Below, piece by piece: positions 1 through 10,956 of a stretch of DNA of 64,000 nucleotides (its first letter is position 1; every line of letters starts with the position of its first letter). The stretch lies in assembly GCA_013180625.2 (NCBI GenBank), contig SNVD02002508.1, positions 62,001 through 126,000 on the forward strand, in the 5' to 3' direction. The stretch comes from Boswellia sacra. Lineage: Eukaryota > Streptophyta > Magnoliopsida > Sapindales > Burseraceae. A program made the position numbers and the translations under genes. The notes under the pieces are model-generated. The model did no database searches, had not been told where the DNA came from, and was given only the letters and a program-made list of their open reading frames with translations.

Positions 1-351
1 GTACCAAAGCCACCTGGCAAAGCAATAAAAGCATCTGAATTGATGAGCATATGTGCCATGCGTTCATGCATAGAGGAGACTTGTAACTCATGCCCAACCG
101 TTTTTCCAACAATGCTTTTTATAGCCAAAGCTTTAAGAATAACTCCTAAAACTTGACTACCTCCTACACGTGCAGCTCTTGACACACAACCCATTAACCC
201 GAGGCTACCTCCCCCATAAACCACGTGAATCTTTCTTTCAGCCAGTAGTCTACCAAGATAATTTGCTGCCTTGACAAACTCTTCACTTTTACCCGGTCGA
301 GATCCACAGAATACACATATCTTTTGGAATACATTTTGAAGTTCCCTCCAT
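1..351 (-). CDS. LOG-like: LOG-type cytokinin riboside 5'-monophosphate phosphoribohydrolase, intronless, partial, carried by Athila A
   Basis: LOG enzymes release the active cytokinin base from its riboside 5'-monophosphate. The frame visible from about 339 down to 1 reads ICVFCGSRPGK, then VVYGGGSLGLMGC, then MHERMAHM (catalytic Arg) and ends in LPGGFGT at the window edge, so the catalytic Glu is just outside. An ATG at 351-349 opens MEGTSKCIPK, which fits a LOG N-terminus but is one frame off the domain. A small indel near 317-322 probably separates them. The domain frame itself has a stop at 356-354 and no ATG. Host LOG genes have several introns; none is visible here. It lies 3' of the integrase and ORFX in the same orientation. 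It agrees with LOG-B (36837-37598) at about 76 of 107 residues. Family assignment is firm; activity is unknown. Confidence 0.88.
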
Positions 352-670
352 GTTTATGCAACCCTCTAACTATGTGTGAAGATGAGAACAAGAGATGTGG
401 TATTTATGGAGTGCAAAAAGGTATGCTAATGATTACATCTATATAGGTAGCTCAGTTGTTTGTTGAAAAAGTTGACAATAATGCATAAAAACTCAAAAAC
501 AAGATGATGAAATGAGACACCATAAGTCAAACAAAAGATACAAATTAAAAAATGACAGCTATGAGGCATTAAAATTCCAAAATGATGGCACGCATGCATA
601 TGTACAGGTAGTTGTGACTGTGGCTCACATCTTCCTCTGGTTTTACGTCCAAAAATGGCTTAAACACCTT
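352..670 (-). promoter_or_regulatory. Spacer between ORFX-A and LOG-A; possible promoter
   Basis: This is the only non-coding stretch between ORFX-A and LOG-A. Positions 610-660 match the equivalent spot just after ORFX in element B (36170-36220). A palindromic CTATATAG at 440-447 sits about 90 bases upstream of the LOG-A ATG, a position similar to the TATATAT in front of LOG-B. No G-box array like the one in element B is present. Promoter function is inference. Confidence 0.3.
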
Positions 671-1219
671 CTATGAGTTAGGGATATGCTTCCCATCCAG
701 TTTTCTTATAAACTGGCAAACAGGGTCGTTTTGAGTCAGATTCCCAAGACTATAGCGTTCCTGCTCATTTTGGAATTGTGTCCACAAATAAAAAATTTTA
801 CGCTGCATAAGTCCATAAGAATGCGTCTCAAGAGTCACTCGGATATCATCCAAAGACTCCCTACTCAGTCCATTCTTGATGAACTGTAGCTTATCCTCTC
901 GATTATTAGACGAATATCCTAAGGAGCGGCAACGCTGGTTACAAGTCCATCTTGCACATTTGGGACAAACTTGTAACCTTTTCGCTCTTCGCTTTTTAGC
1001 GTAAGAGCTTTTTCCCATACCTGGCATATGAGAAACAAGATTATCTAAAAATTCATAAGAAAATCGAACCTTAGCTTCAATTAACCATCTTACTTCAACC
1101 GGCATACCCTTACGCATCAACATCCTTAGTCTTTCTGCGCGAGCTTTGTAAATTTTAAGCAAATCATTTGGAGGAAGAGAGGGAAAATGTTTGTGCAGAT
1201 TTGAGAGAATGGTGTCCAT
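671..1219 (-). CDS. ORFX: conserved Cys-rich 182-aa protein of unknown function in Athila A
   Basis: I do not recognise this family. The ATG at 1219-1217 was chosen because element B starts at the same place (MD...). The open frame upstream has no ATG. The protein is intact here. A basic stretch KKRRAKR precedes a four-cysteine motif, CPKCARWTCNQRC (spacing C-x2-C-x4-C-x3-C), which looks like a small zinc-binding site. The C-terminal half is the best conserved part between A and B, and both copies end at the same stop codon (…DS/NS then TAG). It sits between integrase and LOG, where other Athila elements carry an env-like ORF, but no signal peptide or membrane segment is visible. It could be a nucleic-acid-binding protein (inference from basic and Cys residues only). 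Confidence 0.75.
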   Translation of the reverse strand: MDTILSNLHKHFPSLPPNDLLKIYKARAERLRMLMRKGMPVEVRWLIEAKVRFSYEFLDNLVSHMPGMGKSSYAKKRRAKRLQVCPKCARWTCNQRCRSLGYSSNNREDKLQFIKNGLSRESLDDIRVTLETHSYGLMQRKIFYLWTQFQNEQERYSLGNLTQNDPVCQFIRKLDGKHIPNS

Positions 1220-1373
1220 GTAAAAATGCCAGGGAAGAAAAGAAAATGGATGCAAGGTGAGCAACAGTTTTTAGAGAATTGAAAAACCGACTTTAAAAGC
1301 CACGGAGTACCGTATCCGCCACTTGACCGGGAAAAATCAATCCCTAAAAAGGATCGATTAAAGCAATGGACTA

Positions 1374-2510
1374 TTAGTTTTGGTTAAAATTTTCAAAGAA
1401 TGGTTTTAACCGTTGTCTATTAACTTTAAACACATTACCATTCTTTGGGTTCTCAATTTCAATTGCTCCATGAGGGAAAACATTTTTAACAATGAAATGC
1501 CCAGTCCAACGAGACCGAAGTTTACCAGGAAACAAATGCAATCTTGAATCATACAAAAGAACTTTTTGTGAAGTTCAAAAGATTTTCTAACAATGGATTT
1601 GTCATGAAAAACCTTCATTTTTTCTTTGTAGATTTTAGAATTTTCATAAGCCTAATTCCTGATTTCTTCAAGTTCACTCAGTTAGAGTTTATGTAACTTG
1701 CAAGCATCATTCAAATTTATGTTGAATGTTTTAATGGCCCAATAAGCTTTATGCTCAATTTTCAGAGGTAAGTGACGAGGTTTTCCATAAACTAGTCTAT
1801 AAGAAGACATTCCCAATGATGTTTTAAAAGCAGTTCGGTAAGCCCAAAGTGCATCATTAAGTCTTAAGGACCAATCTTTGCGATTTGGGTTAACCGTTTT
1901 TTCTAAAATCTGTTTTATCTCCCTATTAACAAGTTCAACTTGTCCACTTGTTTGTGGGTGATAAGGTGTAGAAATTTTATGGGTTATTCCATATTTCTTC
2001 ATTAAAGTTTCAAATGGTTTGTTACAAAAAGGTGTACCCCCATCACTAATAATGGCTCGAGGAATTCCAAATCTACTCAAGATATTCTCTTTCAAGAATT
2101 TGACAACTGTTTTGTGATCATTATTTCGACATGGAATTGCCTCGACCCATTTTGAAACATAGTCTACTACAACAAGGATGTACACAAAACCAAATGACGG
2201 TGGAAAAGGTCCCATAAAATCAATACCCCAACAGTCAAAGATTTCAACGACAAGAATGGGATTCAACGGCATCATGTTTCTTTTTGAAATAGATCCCAAT
2301 TTTTTATAATTTTCACACGTTTTACAAAATGCATGTGCATCTTTAAATAAGGTGGGCCAATAAAATCCACATTGTAAGATCTTAGTAGCTGTTTTTCTAG
2401 ATGAAAAATGTCCGCCACATGCTCTGGAATGACAAAAGTTAATGACACTACTTACCTCATTGTCGGGTATGCATCTTCTTATTATTTGATCCAAACAATA
2501 TTTGAAAAGA
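1374..2510 (-). pseudogene. Integrase of Athila A, degraded
   Basis: The main block at 1682-2494 contains the N-terminal zinc finger region ([10 protein letters not shown] … [10 protein letters not shown] … CKTCENY), the first catalytic Asp in [10 protein letters not shown], the second in IISDGG and the Glu in GQVELVNRE. The second cysteine of the HHCC finger is replaced by Tyr (CENY in place of the usual C-x2-C). The C-terminal part ([13 protein letters not shown] … RQRLKPFF) continues at 1374-1556 in another frame after a stop at about 1681. It is therefore a pseudogene of the strand-transfer enzyme that inserts the element's cDNA. Confidence 0.88.
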
Positions 2511-2521
2511 TACGGATCATC

Positions 2522-4739
2522 CTAGTAAAAATTTTTCACCTCGGTCAAAAATTTCCTTTTGTCTTGAGCATTCCAATGAGGTGGCATTTTTCCTGTTGCA
2601 TGAAAATTTACAATGTTAGCAAACCAAGGTATAATAACAACGAAAAATAAAAATTCATCAGGAAAAGAATCATTGATAGGTGAAGTTTCAATTAATGCCT
2701 CTGTCATTAATCTTGAAAGATGATCTGCAATGACATTTTTGGCTCCTTTCTTATCCTTTATTGTGATGTTGAATTCTTGGAGCAATAAGATCCACCGTAT
2801 CAATCTAGGTTTTGCATCCTGTTTAGACATTAAATATCTCACAGCTACATGGTCAGTGTAAACAATTGTGGGAGAACCAATTAAATAAGAACGAAATTCG
2901 TCCAATGTAAATACTACTGCAAGTAGTTCTTTTTCAGTTGTTGTGTAATTCATTTACGCATCATTTAAAGTCCTACTTGCATAGCATATGACATAAGGCT
3001 TACCATATCAATCTAGGTTTTGCATCCTATTTAGACATTAAATATCTCACAGCTGCATGGTCAGTGTAAACAATTGTGGGAGAACTAATTAAATAAGAAC
3101 AAAATTTGTCCAATGTAAATACTACTACAAGTAGTTCTTTTTTAGTTGTTGTGTAATTCATTTCTGCATCATTTAAAGTCCTACTTGCATAGCATATGAC
3201 ATAAGGCTTACCTTCTTTTCTTTGTCCTAAGACAGCATGAACGGCATAGTCACTTGCATCACACATCAATTCAAAAGGCAAGGACCAATCAGGAGATTGC
3301 ATAATTGGAGCAGTTGTTAAAAGTCCAATTAATGTATCAAAGGCATTTTGACATTCTTGAGTCCATTCAAAGGAAGTATCTTTTATTAAAAGGTTACAAA
3401 GATGTTTAGATATAACACTGAAATTTCTTATGAACCTCCTATAAAATCCAGCATGCCCTAAGAATGAACGAACCTTTTTAACTGTTTTTGGTGGAGGCAA
3501 ATGGGAAATTAATTCCACTTTTTCTTTGCCCACTTCAATTCCTTTAGAAGACACTACATGACCTAAGACAATTCCTGAAGTGACCATATAATGATATTTT
3601 TCCCAATTCAAAATAAGACCTTTTTCTACACACCTTTTTATGACTTTTTCTAAGTTTTCAAGACAATTCTCAAAAGAGTTTCCAAAGACAGTTAAATCAT
3701 TCATAAAAACTTCTAAACAATGCTCAACCATATCATTGAAAATGCTTAACATGCATCTTTGAAAAGTGGCTGGGGCATTACAAAGTCCGAAAGGCATTCT
3801 CCTAAATGCAAAAGTACCGAAGGGGCACGTGAATGTGGTCTTTTCTTGGTCTTCAAGTGCAATGGGAATTTGATAATAGCCTGAGTATCCATCAAGAAAG
3901 CAGTAGTAGGGGTGTCCTGTTACTCTTTCAAGAATTTGGTCAAGAAAAGGTAAAGGAAAATGGTCTTTTCTAGTGATAGCATTTAATTTTCTATAATCAA
4001 TGCACATCCTCCAACTAGATGAGACACGAGTTGGCAATGATTCCCCTTTTTCATTTTTAACAACTGTAATGTCAGATTTTTTAGGTACTACTTGTGTAGG
4101 GCTTACCCACTTACTATCAGAAATAGGATAGATAATTCCCACATCAAGTAGTTTGAGAACTTCAGCCCTAATAACCTCTTTCATATGTGGATTTAATCTT
4201 CTTTGAGGTTGTTGGGATGTTTTGGCATTTTCCTCTAAATGTATTCGATGTGTGCAAATTAAAAGGTTAATGCCTTTTATATCTTTTAAAGTCCACCCGA
4301 TTGCATTTTTATGCCTTTTAAGCACTTCTATCAATTTACCTTGTTGCTTGCATGTGAGGGATGAAGAAATTACCACCGGATATGTCTGATTCTCCCCAAG
4401 ATATGAATATTTCAGTCCTTCAGGTAAGGGCTTCAATTCTAACTTGGGAGCTTCCTCTTCCTTGCTTTCATTCATTTGCCCCAATTCTTCAAAACTTGAT
4501 TTTGAGCCTTTTTCCATCACTTGTGCACAATCCAATGAAGAACATAAATCAGAAAGATCAGACTCTAGTTCCATACTTGATTCTAATGAATTCACTAGAC
4601 AAGTTTCCAAAGGGTCAGAAGAACTCCCTTTTTGGATGTGATCTTCTACAATAGATTCAATTACATTGGCTTCGTCAATTTCATCTTCTTCTTCATTTGG
4701 TTGTTTGCACATATTAAAAACATTAAGTTCCAATGTCAT
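2522..4739 (-). pseudogene. Reverse transcriptase-RNase H of Athila A, with a mutated catalytic motif
   Basis: The frame 3027-4739 carries an N-terminal linker, the RT palm and fingers ([41 protein letters not shown]) and the start of RNase H ([22 protein letters not shown]). The RT active-site box reads FMNDL where the family has F-M-D-D, so one metal-binding Asp is lost. The frame then runs into a 208-bp tandem duplication of the RNase H region (2799-3006 and 3007-3214), which shifts the frame. RNase H continues at 2522-2953 (YTDHVAVRYL, AKNVIADHLSRL). The enzyme cannot be active as it stands. Confidence 0.9.
2799..3214 (-). repeat. 208-bp direct tandem duplication inside the RNase H region
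   Basis: Positions 2799-3006 and 3007-3214 are near-identical direct copies with a constant offset of 208 bases, which is not a multiple of three. They differ at a handful of positions (for example tgttt/tattt near 2822/3030), so the event is not recent. It is specific to element A; element B has the single copy. Confidence 0.9.
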
Positions 4740-5060
4740 GTTCTAAATGATAGCTTCATGACTCCATTCCTGCAATTAATCAAAGCATTAGAGGTGGCTA
4801 GAAATGGACGCCCTAAAATAACAGGAATTGAATTGCTTACTTCTACTGGTTGTGTGTCCAAGATGATAAAATCCACTGGGTAAATGAATTTATTGACTTG
4901 GACTAATACATCTTCTACTACTCCTCTTGGTACTTTAATTGATCTATTAGCAAGCAAAAGACTCACAGAAGTCAGTTTTAACTCACCTAGATTGAGTTTT
5001 TGAAAAACCAAGTATGGAAGCAAATTCACACTAGCACCAAGATCAAGTAAAGCTTGTTCA
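4736..5060 (-). pseudogene. Aspartic protease of Athila A
   Basis: Read on the minus strand, the catalytic motif DLGAS is at 5044-5030, followed by VNLLPYLVF, KVPRGVVEDVLVQV and PVILGRPFL, the usual order in Athila proteases. The frame overlaps the start of the RT frame by a few bases. In an active element it processes the Gag-Pol polyprotein. The region upstream (5060-5330) is protease-gag linker without a long frame. Confidence 0.8.
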
Positions 5061-5328
5061 ATTTTATGGTATCAAATAACACATGAAATTATGGGACAAC
5101 CTGGATCCTTATATTTCACTGTATTATTATTTTGAAGAATAGCACTTACCTGCTCAGCTAGAAAGGCCTTCTTTTTCACATTCAGTTTTCTTTTCACAAT
5201 GCACAAGTCTTTCAAAAATTTTGCGTAAGAAGGTACCTATTTGATCACATCAAGCAAGGGAATGTTGACCTTTACCTGTTTGAAAATTTCAAAGATTTCA
5301 GAATTGTGAGTCGGCTTCTTTTGTATAG

Positions 5329-6854
5329 CTAATGCTTGAGGAAATTGAGGCACAAATGAGATTTGGTTTGCTCTTCGCTAGGTGTTGGTTTGGAAACCTC
5401 TTCCTGCCCTTTAGAGATCGATTCTTTTTCTTTCTCACAAGGGTTAGGAATATATTTTTCAACAACCTTAACATTGCGAAGGGTCATGACTGACTTGGTT
5501 TGGTCAAAATAATGGTTATTTGAACTCCCTGCATTTGAGTTAGATTGATCTTTGGGGTTCTGCAATGTTTGAGAAGGAAATTTTCCCTTCTCTTGGATGC
5601 TAAATGTAGATGCAAATTTTGCAAGAGTTTCTGACAAATTTGCTAATATTTGAGCAGTTTGACTATTGAAAGTCTCTTGCTTTGTAATGAATGAATGTAA
5701 TGTTTCTTCAAAGTCATTCCTAGGAGGAGGAGCATATGCTTGATCATGAGAATTTTGAAAATTTTGTCCTGTTTGAAAAGGGACTTGTGAAGATTATGCA
5801 TGATTATCATTTTTCCAACTAAGATTTGGATGATTTCTCCAACCAGAATTGTAGGTTTGTGAGTATGGATTGTGATTTGGCCTTTTGAAAGTGTTCAAGG
5901 CATTGGCTTGCTCATGGAGACATTCCCTAAAGGCAGGCAAAGTTGGGCAATCATCAGTAGAATGTCATTGTCATCACAAATGTTACAGACATTTTCTTGA
6001 ATAGAATTTAATTGACCACTCTTTTTCATTTCTAAAGCCTCGACTTTTCTAGCTAGGGATACATATTTTGGTTGAAGGCCATGGTCTTCCCTAAGGTTGT
6101 AAATGCCTCTATTGGATGTCGAGGTTGGGGTCTTGCTTGGTACCTCATAGGTGCCAACAGTGTCCCAATTTTGTGCCTTTTCTACCAACGAATCTAGGAA
6201 GTCAAGTGCTTCCTCAGGGTCTTTTTCTTTAAATTCTCCATTACACATTAATTCTACTAGTTCCCTATCTTGAGATGTTAACCCTTCATAGAAGTGTGCA
6301 ACTATTCTCCAAGTCTCAAAATCATGGTAAGGACAGGTATTAAGTAGTTCCTTATACCTATCCCAACATTGGTAAAGGGTTTCCCCTTGTTTTTGAGAGA
6401 AATCAGAAATTTGTCTTTTAAGAGAATTTGTTCTATTGGTAGGAAAATTTTTTTTCAAAAATCTTTGTTTCATCTCATCCCATGAACTGATGGAATTCGA
6501 CCTCAAATTTTGTAGCCATGTTCTAGCTTTATCTTTTAAAGAAAAAGGAAAAAGCTTTAATCTAATGGTGTTTATGCTACAATTTGGGTCAGTGTAGGAG
6601 CTACATACCTCTTCAAAGAGTTTTAAGTGCGAATATGGGTTCTCCATGTCAAGACCATGAAAAGTGGGTAGAAGTCGAACAAAACTTGGTTTGAAATTGA
6701 AATGGATTGAATCTGTAGTAGAAACTACACAAGATGGTGCACTAGTCCTTACTAGATTCATGTAGTCTCTAAGGGTTCTTCGTTAGTTTTGATCATTATG
6801 TTGCAAACGGTTGTCCCCTTCATCCGCGAATATTTTCACATGATTGTCGGCCAT
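5329..6854 (-). pseudogene. Gag of Athila A, broken by stops and frameshifts
   Basis: The ATG at 6854-6852 lies about 170 bases after the primer binding site and opens MADNHVKIFADEGDN; a TAA stop interrupts the frame near 6785. The main capsid frame continues at 5895-6761 with the retrotransposon Gag domain (PTFHGLDMENPYSHLKLFEEVC, FPFSLKDKARTWLQNL, KQGETLYQCWDRYKELL). It is followed by a partial cysteine knuckle (CNICDDN) and a frameshift. A further Gag C-terminal frame is at 5329-5637. Gag forms the intracellular particle that packages element RNA. The product is not functional here. Confidence 0.85.
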
Positions 6855-7025
6855 GTTTTCTAGGGAAGATGATGTTTTTCTAACAAGTCTACCAGTAGAT
6901 ATTCGTGACCAAATTTTCATGCAAGGAAGAGAGAAGAAAAGAGAAGAAAAGATGAACACACAAGGAATTAAGATCTAAGATGAGAAAAGAGGACACTTAC
7001 AATTTTGCATGCCAATTTTTTACCT

Positions 7026-7043
7026 TCCCCGGCAACAGCGCCA
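7026..7043 (-). other. Primer binding site of Athila A
   Basis: On the minus strand the 18 bases read TGGCGCTGTTGCCGGGGA, starting six bases inside the LTR. It is one base different from the PBS of element B (TGGCGCCGTTGCCGGGGA), the tRNA-Asp type usual for Athila-lineage elements. Confidence 0.85.
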
Positions 7044-7049
7044 AAAACT

Positions 7050-8561
7050 TGATGCATCCAAAAAAGGATTGTCTCCCAAGTATAGGAGTGTCAAAGTAAT
7101 AAACCCGGTGACACCGGGGTCGATCCACGAGGAAGGAGAGTTTAGCGCTGCAAACTATAAGCTAGCAAATATGATGTGGATGATTCCAAGGGATGGCAAG
7201 ATAATATCAACAAGTTTGAGTAAAGAACAAGTTCTTAAATAATAAATGAGAATAACACAAGAGAAATTAACACAATAATAATGAAAGCTAAGGTTAGGGG
7301 ATCCTCCCTTGATATTTTGAATAAGGATAAACAACCCATTTTAGTTATATGAATTATATTTGCTTTGTTAACAATATTTATGCCACTACTTGTAAATGGG
7401 TTTAAGCATCCAATGTGTCAATCTCCATATGTCTACAACAAATCAAGGTTCCTAATTAGATTCATGTCGGTAAGGAAGAATCATACGACATCTAGAAAGG
7501 ATCCAAGCATTTAATGTGCCAAGGATTGTCGACAATGGTTCAAGAGCTCCACTTTACGAGTGGTGTCAAGATTGATTAAGAAAATAAATATAAATCATAT
7601 AAAATAAACAACACAAGATTATGATTATTAAGCACATATCAAGGGTTAGAGAATCCTTATTCTCATCTCAAAGGTTTCACCCTTTCACCTTAGCAAAAGA
7701 GAAATTAGAAAGACATTATAAGAGAAAGAGTACAAATTGCAAGAAAAAGGAAATTCATTAATAACATTAAAACACAAGAGAGAAACACAATATAAGATCC
7801 CAGCAAAGGCCAAGATATTCCAGCCAAGGCCAAGATGCCTTAATGGGTCACAAGACACCTTTATTTATAGATACATTCAAGGGCAAACTTGTCAAATTAC
7901 AAAGGAATAATTGTCAAATGTTAGGTGAACTAACTTTGACCATTGGGATCATTAGGTGCACCACTTTGACCACCGATTTTGACATTGAAATATTGAGAAT
8001 TTTAATCACATGTCTTCACAAAAGTTGTAGATATTTCTCTCAGCTTTCTAGAACATATTGATTTGCACAATTTGGATACGTATTTTTAAGGATACGGTCC
8101 AAATACTGAGGCCTAATCAAGCTGGGCCGAGACTATGGATAGGTTCACTTCAAGCCCAATTTTGGTCTACTAAGAGCCCAAATTTGATGAGGCTTGGAAA
8201 TGCAATCTTGTATATAATTGAATCAGCTTTCCAAAAAATTAAGATTTACACCATTATGATCTATAAATAGAAAGTTATTCCCATTTTATCAAACCTACAT
8301 CAAAACCAAAATTAAGAGCAAGTTAATTCAAAGGATATAAAGACTACAAATATGCTTAAGTTGAGAAATTTAATGACACTATTAATGCAATATAATGAAT
8401 TAAACTCTTATTAAGCATATATATTTAAGTGTTCATCATTAGTGATCAATCTCTAATGATAGAAGGACTACCATAAGCTTGTAATGGGTGAGATAAAGGA
8501 AACTACAAGGTTATCTCACTTATAGTCATACAACCATTCTAGGTTTTAATTGAGAGTATCA
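7050..8561 (-). repeat. 5' LTR of Athila A, shared with an upstream Athila remnant
   Basis: The inner edge is set by TGATGC at 7050 next to the PBS. The outer edge is estimated at 8561, where the minus strand begins TGATAC after a G-rich tract, giving about 1.5 kb with TGAT…ATCA ends. The outer edge may be off by about 20 bases because the partner LTR is outside the window. A TATA box (TCTATAAATAAAGG on the minus strand, about 7860-7873) divides U3 from R-U5. The region carries no gene. Confidence 0.65.
7860..7873 (-). promoter_or_regulatory. TATA box of the Athila A LTR promoter
   Basis: The minus strand reads TATCTATAAATAAAGG, the only good TATA box in the LTR, about 800 bases from the PBS. 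It would drive the genomic RNA. Confidence 0.5.
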
Positions 8562-9300
8562 ACGTTTTCCATTTGTACCCCCCAGCTTTGAGTTTTCACC
8601 CACTATGTTTGCTTTGCTTTTCATTTTGAGTCACTACACCCTTACACTTCATGCATAATGGGATTAGTACTCTTCTTTTCTTTTTCTTTATTTTTCTTCT
8701 TTTTTTTCCTTCTTTTCTTGGAGCTCAAAATTGCACAAAAACTTGTCAACTTCCTTTCATTCCCCCATAAGCATGGCTCTCAATGCTCTTTTCTAGAATG
8801 TTCATATGTTATGAGTGAAGGGTACTATGTAAGAAAAAAATTTCTATTGTTAGAATACATTTTGTACTTAGACAAAGAAAAAGCTTGATTTGGCTTAATA
8901 GGGTATGCCAATGACAATGAAGTAAGTATAGTGGGCTTGAACGGTTCAATCGATCCAAAGAAGGCCTAAATCACTTCCTTTATGTTGTGAAGCCTAAGAT
9001 TTTGCCTTAAGCAGTGATGAAATAGGTTCTAGAGTCTTGTGAGATCTTAACACCAAGCTTTATTCACATAAAGTTTCTCTAAGTAATATAAAGTTCTATA
9101 TTCATGGCTATTGTACGCAAATGATTAAAGAATCAAGAATGAAACTTATCTAACAAGACAGGTCACACATGCAAACAACAAGATCTCATGTATTGCCAAA
9201 AATATATTTCCAATGAGTGTCATGATTTCGTTAATGATCATCAAAAGAATACACAACTCTTGTGTCAAAATATATCAAAACATTGTTATTCTTTTCCCTT
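8562..9300 (-). mobile_element. 3' untranslated end of a second Athila-like element, minus strand
   Basis: The reverse complement of about 8880-9060 matches the 3' untranslated region of element B (38420-38510), including a block around GTGATTTAGGCC and CTTTGGA. A G-run followed by TAC (minus strand, 8575-8585) next to the LTR looks like a polypurine tract. Read on the minus strand, an Athila 3' end therefore runs into LTR 7050-8561, which then continues into the PBS and gag of element A. The junction with Tat gag sequence is near 9300 and is not precise. No gene is supported; the short frame at 8658-8888 is a T-rich artefact. Confidence 0.6.
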
Positions 9301-9322
9301 GATCAAAGATTCTCCCATGCAC

Positions 9323-10252
9323 TTATGTATTCTCATTGTCTGATCCACTGAATTGGTCATATTGCTTTGGACTTTTGTTGTTTCTTCTCTTTTGCCTAGC
9401 CTCCAAATCTTCTATTTGGATGCCCGAATGATATAAGTCTTCAAAGGTTTTGATTGGAAATTCCGTCAGTCTATCATAGATGTAGGCATGTGCCTCACCG
9501 ATCACCATACGGACTTGATCCTTCTCCAAGGGACTAAAGTGATCTTGGTAGCTTTGGCCCTCCAACGGACCAAATACTTTGAAAAGGTTTCATTGGACTT
9601 TTGACGCGTCGTCTCTAAATCCTCCAAAGTTACCCCCAGTTGGTTGTTGTAGTGATATTATTCTACGAAGCATTTTGATAGCTCTTCCCAATCTTTTTGG
9701 ACTCTTTTGGGAAGATTGTGATACCACACTACTGTATTGCGTTCTAAGAATAGCGTGAAATATTTCAAGATATATTCCTTGATCAAAGGAGTGGTGGCCA
9801 TAATAACTGCATACTGTCTCAAGTGTGCCTTTGGATTGCCTTCTCCATTGAACTTGGGCAAGTCTGACAGATAGAACTTTGGTGGTAAATCGTTGTCTCC
9901 AATGAGTAAGATGTCATCTAGGTCGTTGAATCTAGGTCTTTGACCCATTTCAACTTCTATTTCCTCAAGAGGGACTGGACTTTCTTCATGTCTTTGGCCA
10001 ACTGCTTGACCGACTTAGGTTCCTCTTGGTTGATTGGGCTTTTTCCCCTATCTCTACCTTGACTAGCCTCACATCTTCACCACCATTCCCCTCAGGTAGA
10101 GACTGATTTATGCGGTTTGGTCCATTCCATAAAGCTTCAATGAGTTGGGCCATTTGTTGTTGAAGTACAGTGATATCAGTCCTCACTTGAGCCATTTTAG
10201 CATTGTTGTTAGGTGTAACCATTTCGTCAACTAATTCTTCTCGCCTTATCAA
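9323..10252 (-). pseudogene. Gag of Tat-like Ty3/gypsy element Y, frameshifted and truncated
   Basis: Three consecutive minus-strand frames (9986-10252, 9658-9948, 9323-9565) together make a retrotransposon Gag domain. The first holds a glutamine-rich N-terminal segment (LQQQMAQLIEAL). The second holds the capsid core (PPKFYLSDLPKFNGEGNPKAH, VVWYHNLPKRVQKDWEELSK). The third holds the following helices (EKDQVRMVIGEAHAYIYDRL, FEDLYHSGIQIEDLEA). At least two frameshifts separate them. The reading ends at about 9320, where Athila sequence begins, so protease and polymerase are missing. The PBS and LTR upstream confirm orientation. Confidence 0.8.
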
Positions 10253-10253
10253 A

Positions 10254-10956
10254 AGACGACCCTGTCTAATCCAAGCTATGATCGTTGCGAAACAAAAGTA
10301 TTAAAGCCATGCATGCATGCTCATACAATGGCATAGACACACTTTTAGCTTTCCAACCTTATTTCTCCCACACACGTGAGGTTGAGTCTTTTTTCCAAGC
10401 ATTTTTCGCCTTATTCTCAAATCATCATCATGGAATGTGGGAATGCGAGAAATGCATATGAGGAATTTACATTAGATGGCACATGTTCCCATTTTGTTCT
10501 TATAGGTCACTTGACATACGGCACTCATTCATGATTCCATTAGATTTTGACTTGGCACTGTTTTAATCATGGGGAATTTACATTCATAGACATGCATTTC
10601 AACATGGTTTTGGATATTCATCCTATTAAAAATTTCTAGAGTCATCTATATGGCTTAAGTCTCAAGGGTCCAATGGTCTGGGTTCCTGTGAACAAGAGAT
10701 GCCCCTTTGGGTCCGTATCTTTTTATACCAATTCAATGGTAAGTGGTCAAAGGTGGTGACACCAACATGAGTCATATAAGGGTCAAATGGAGCCAAAGAT
10801 TTCTCATGCCAATGCCATACGACTAGTTTTAGGCAGTTCGTGCTCATTGTGTGTAAATGCATAGTAATGCAAGGACTCATTATACCAACATGAGGTATTA
10901 GAATTTGGTATTCCCATCATAATCAACTTCTTTTATCCCCAGTAGAGTCGCCACTA
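10254..10956 (-). mobile_element. Untranslated leader and primer binding site of Tat element Y
   Basis: This is the stretch between the 5' LTR and gag of element Y, without a supported gene. At 10936-10953 the minus strand reads TGGCGACTCTACTGGGGA, a Tat-lineage-type primer binding site, three bases from the LTR end. Confidence 0.7.

Larger units (their letters stand above)
1..8561 (-). mobile_element. Athila-like Ty3/gypsy retrotransposon A, 3' end off the left edge
   Basis: The element reads from high to low coordinates: LTR (7050-8561), tRNA-Asp-type primer binding site (7026-7043), gag, aspartic protease, reverse transcriptase, RNase H, integrase, then ORFX and a LOG gene. Domain order PR-RT-RH-IN defines Ty3/gypsy. 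The RT core with [16 protein letters not shown] and the integrase block [10 protein letters not shown] are of the Athila type. The 3' LTR lies outside the window, so no target duplication can be read. Coding is broken by stops, frameshifts and a 208-bp duplication, so the element is not autonomous. It is the same family as element B (28220-40996), as shown by the shared ORFX-LOG tail. Confidence 0.9.
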
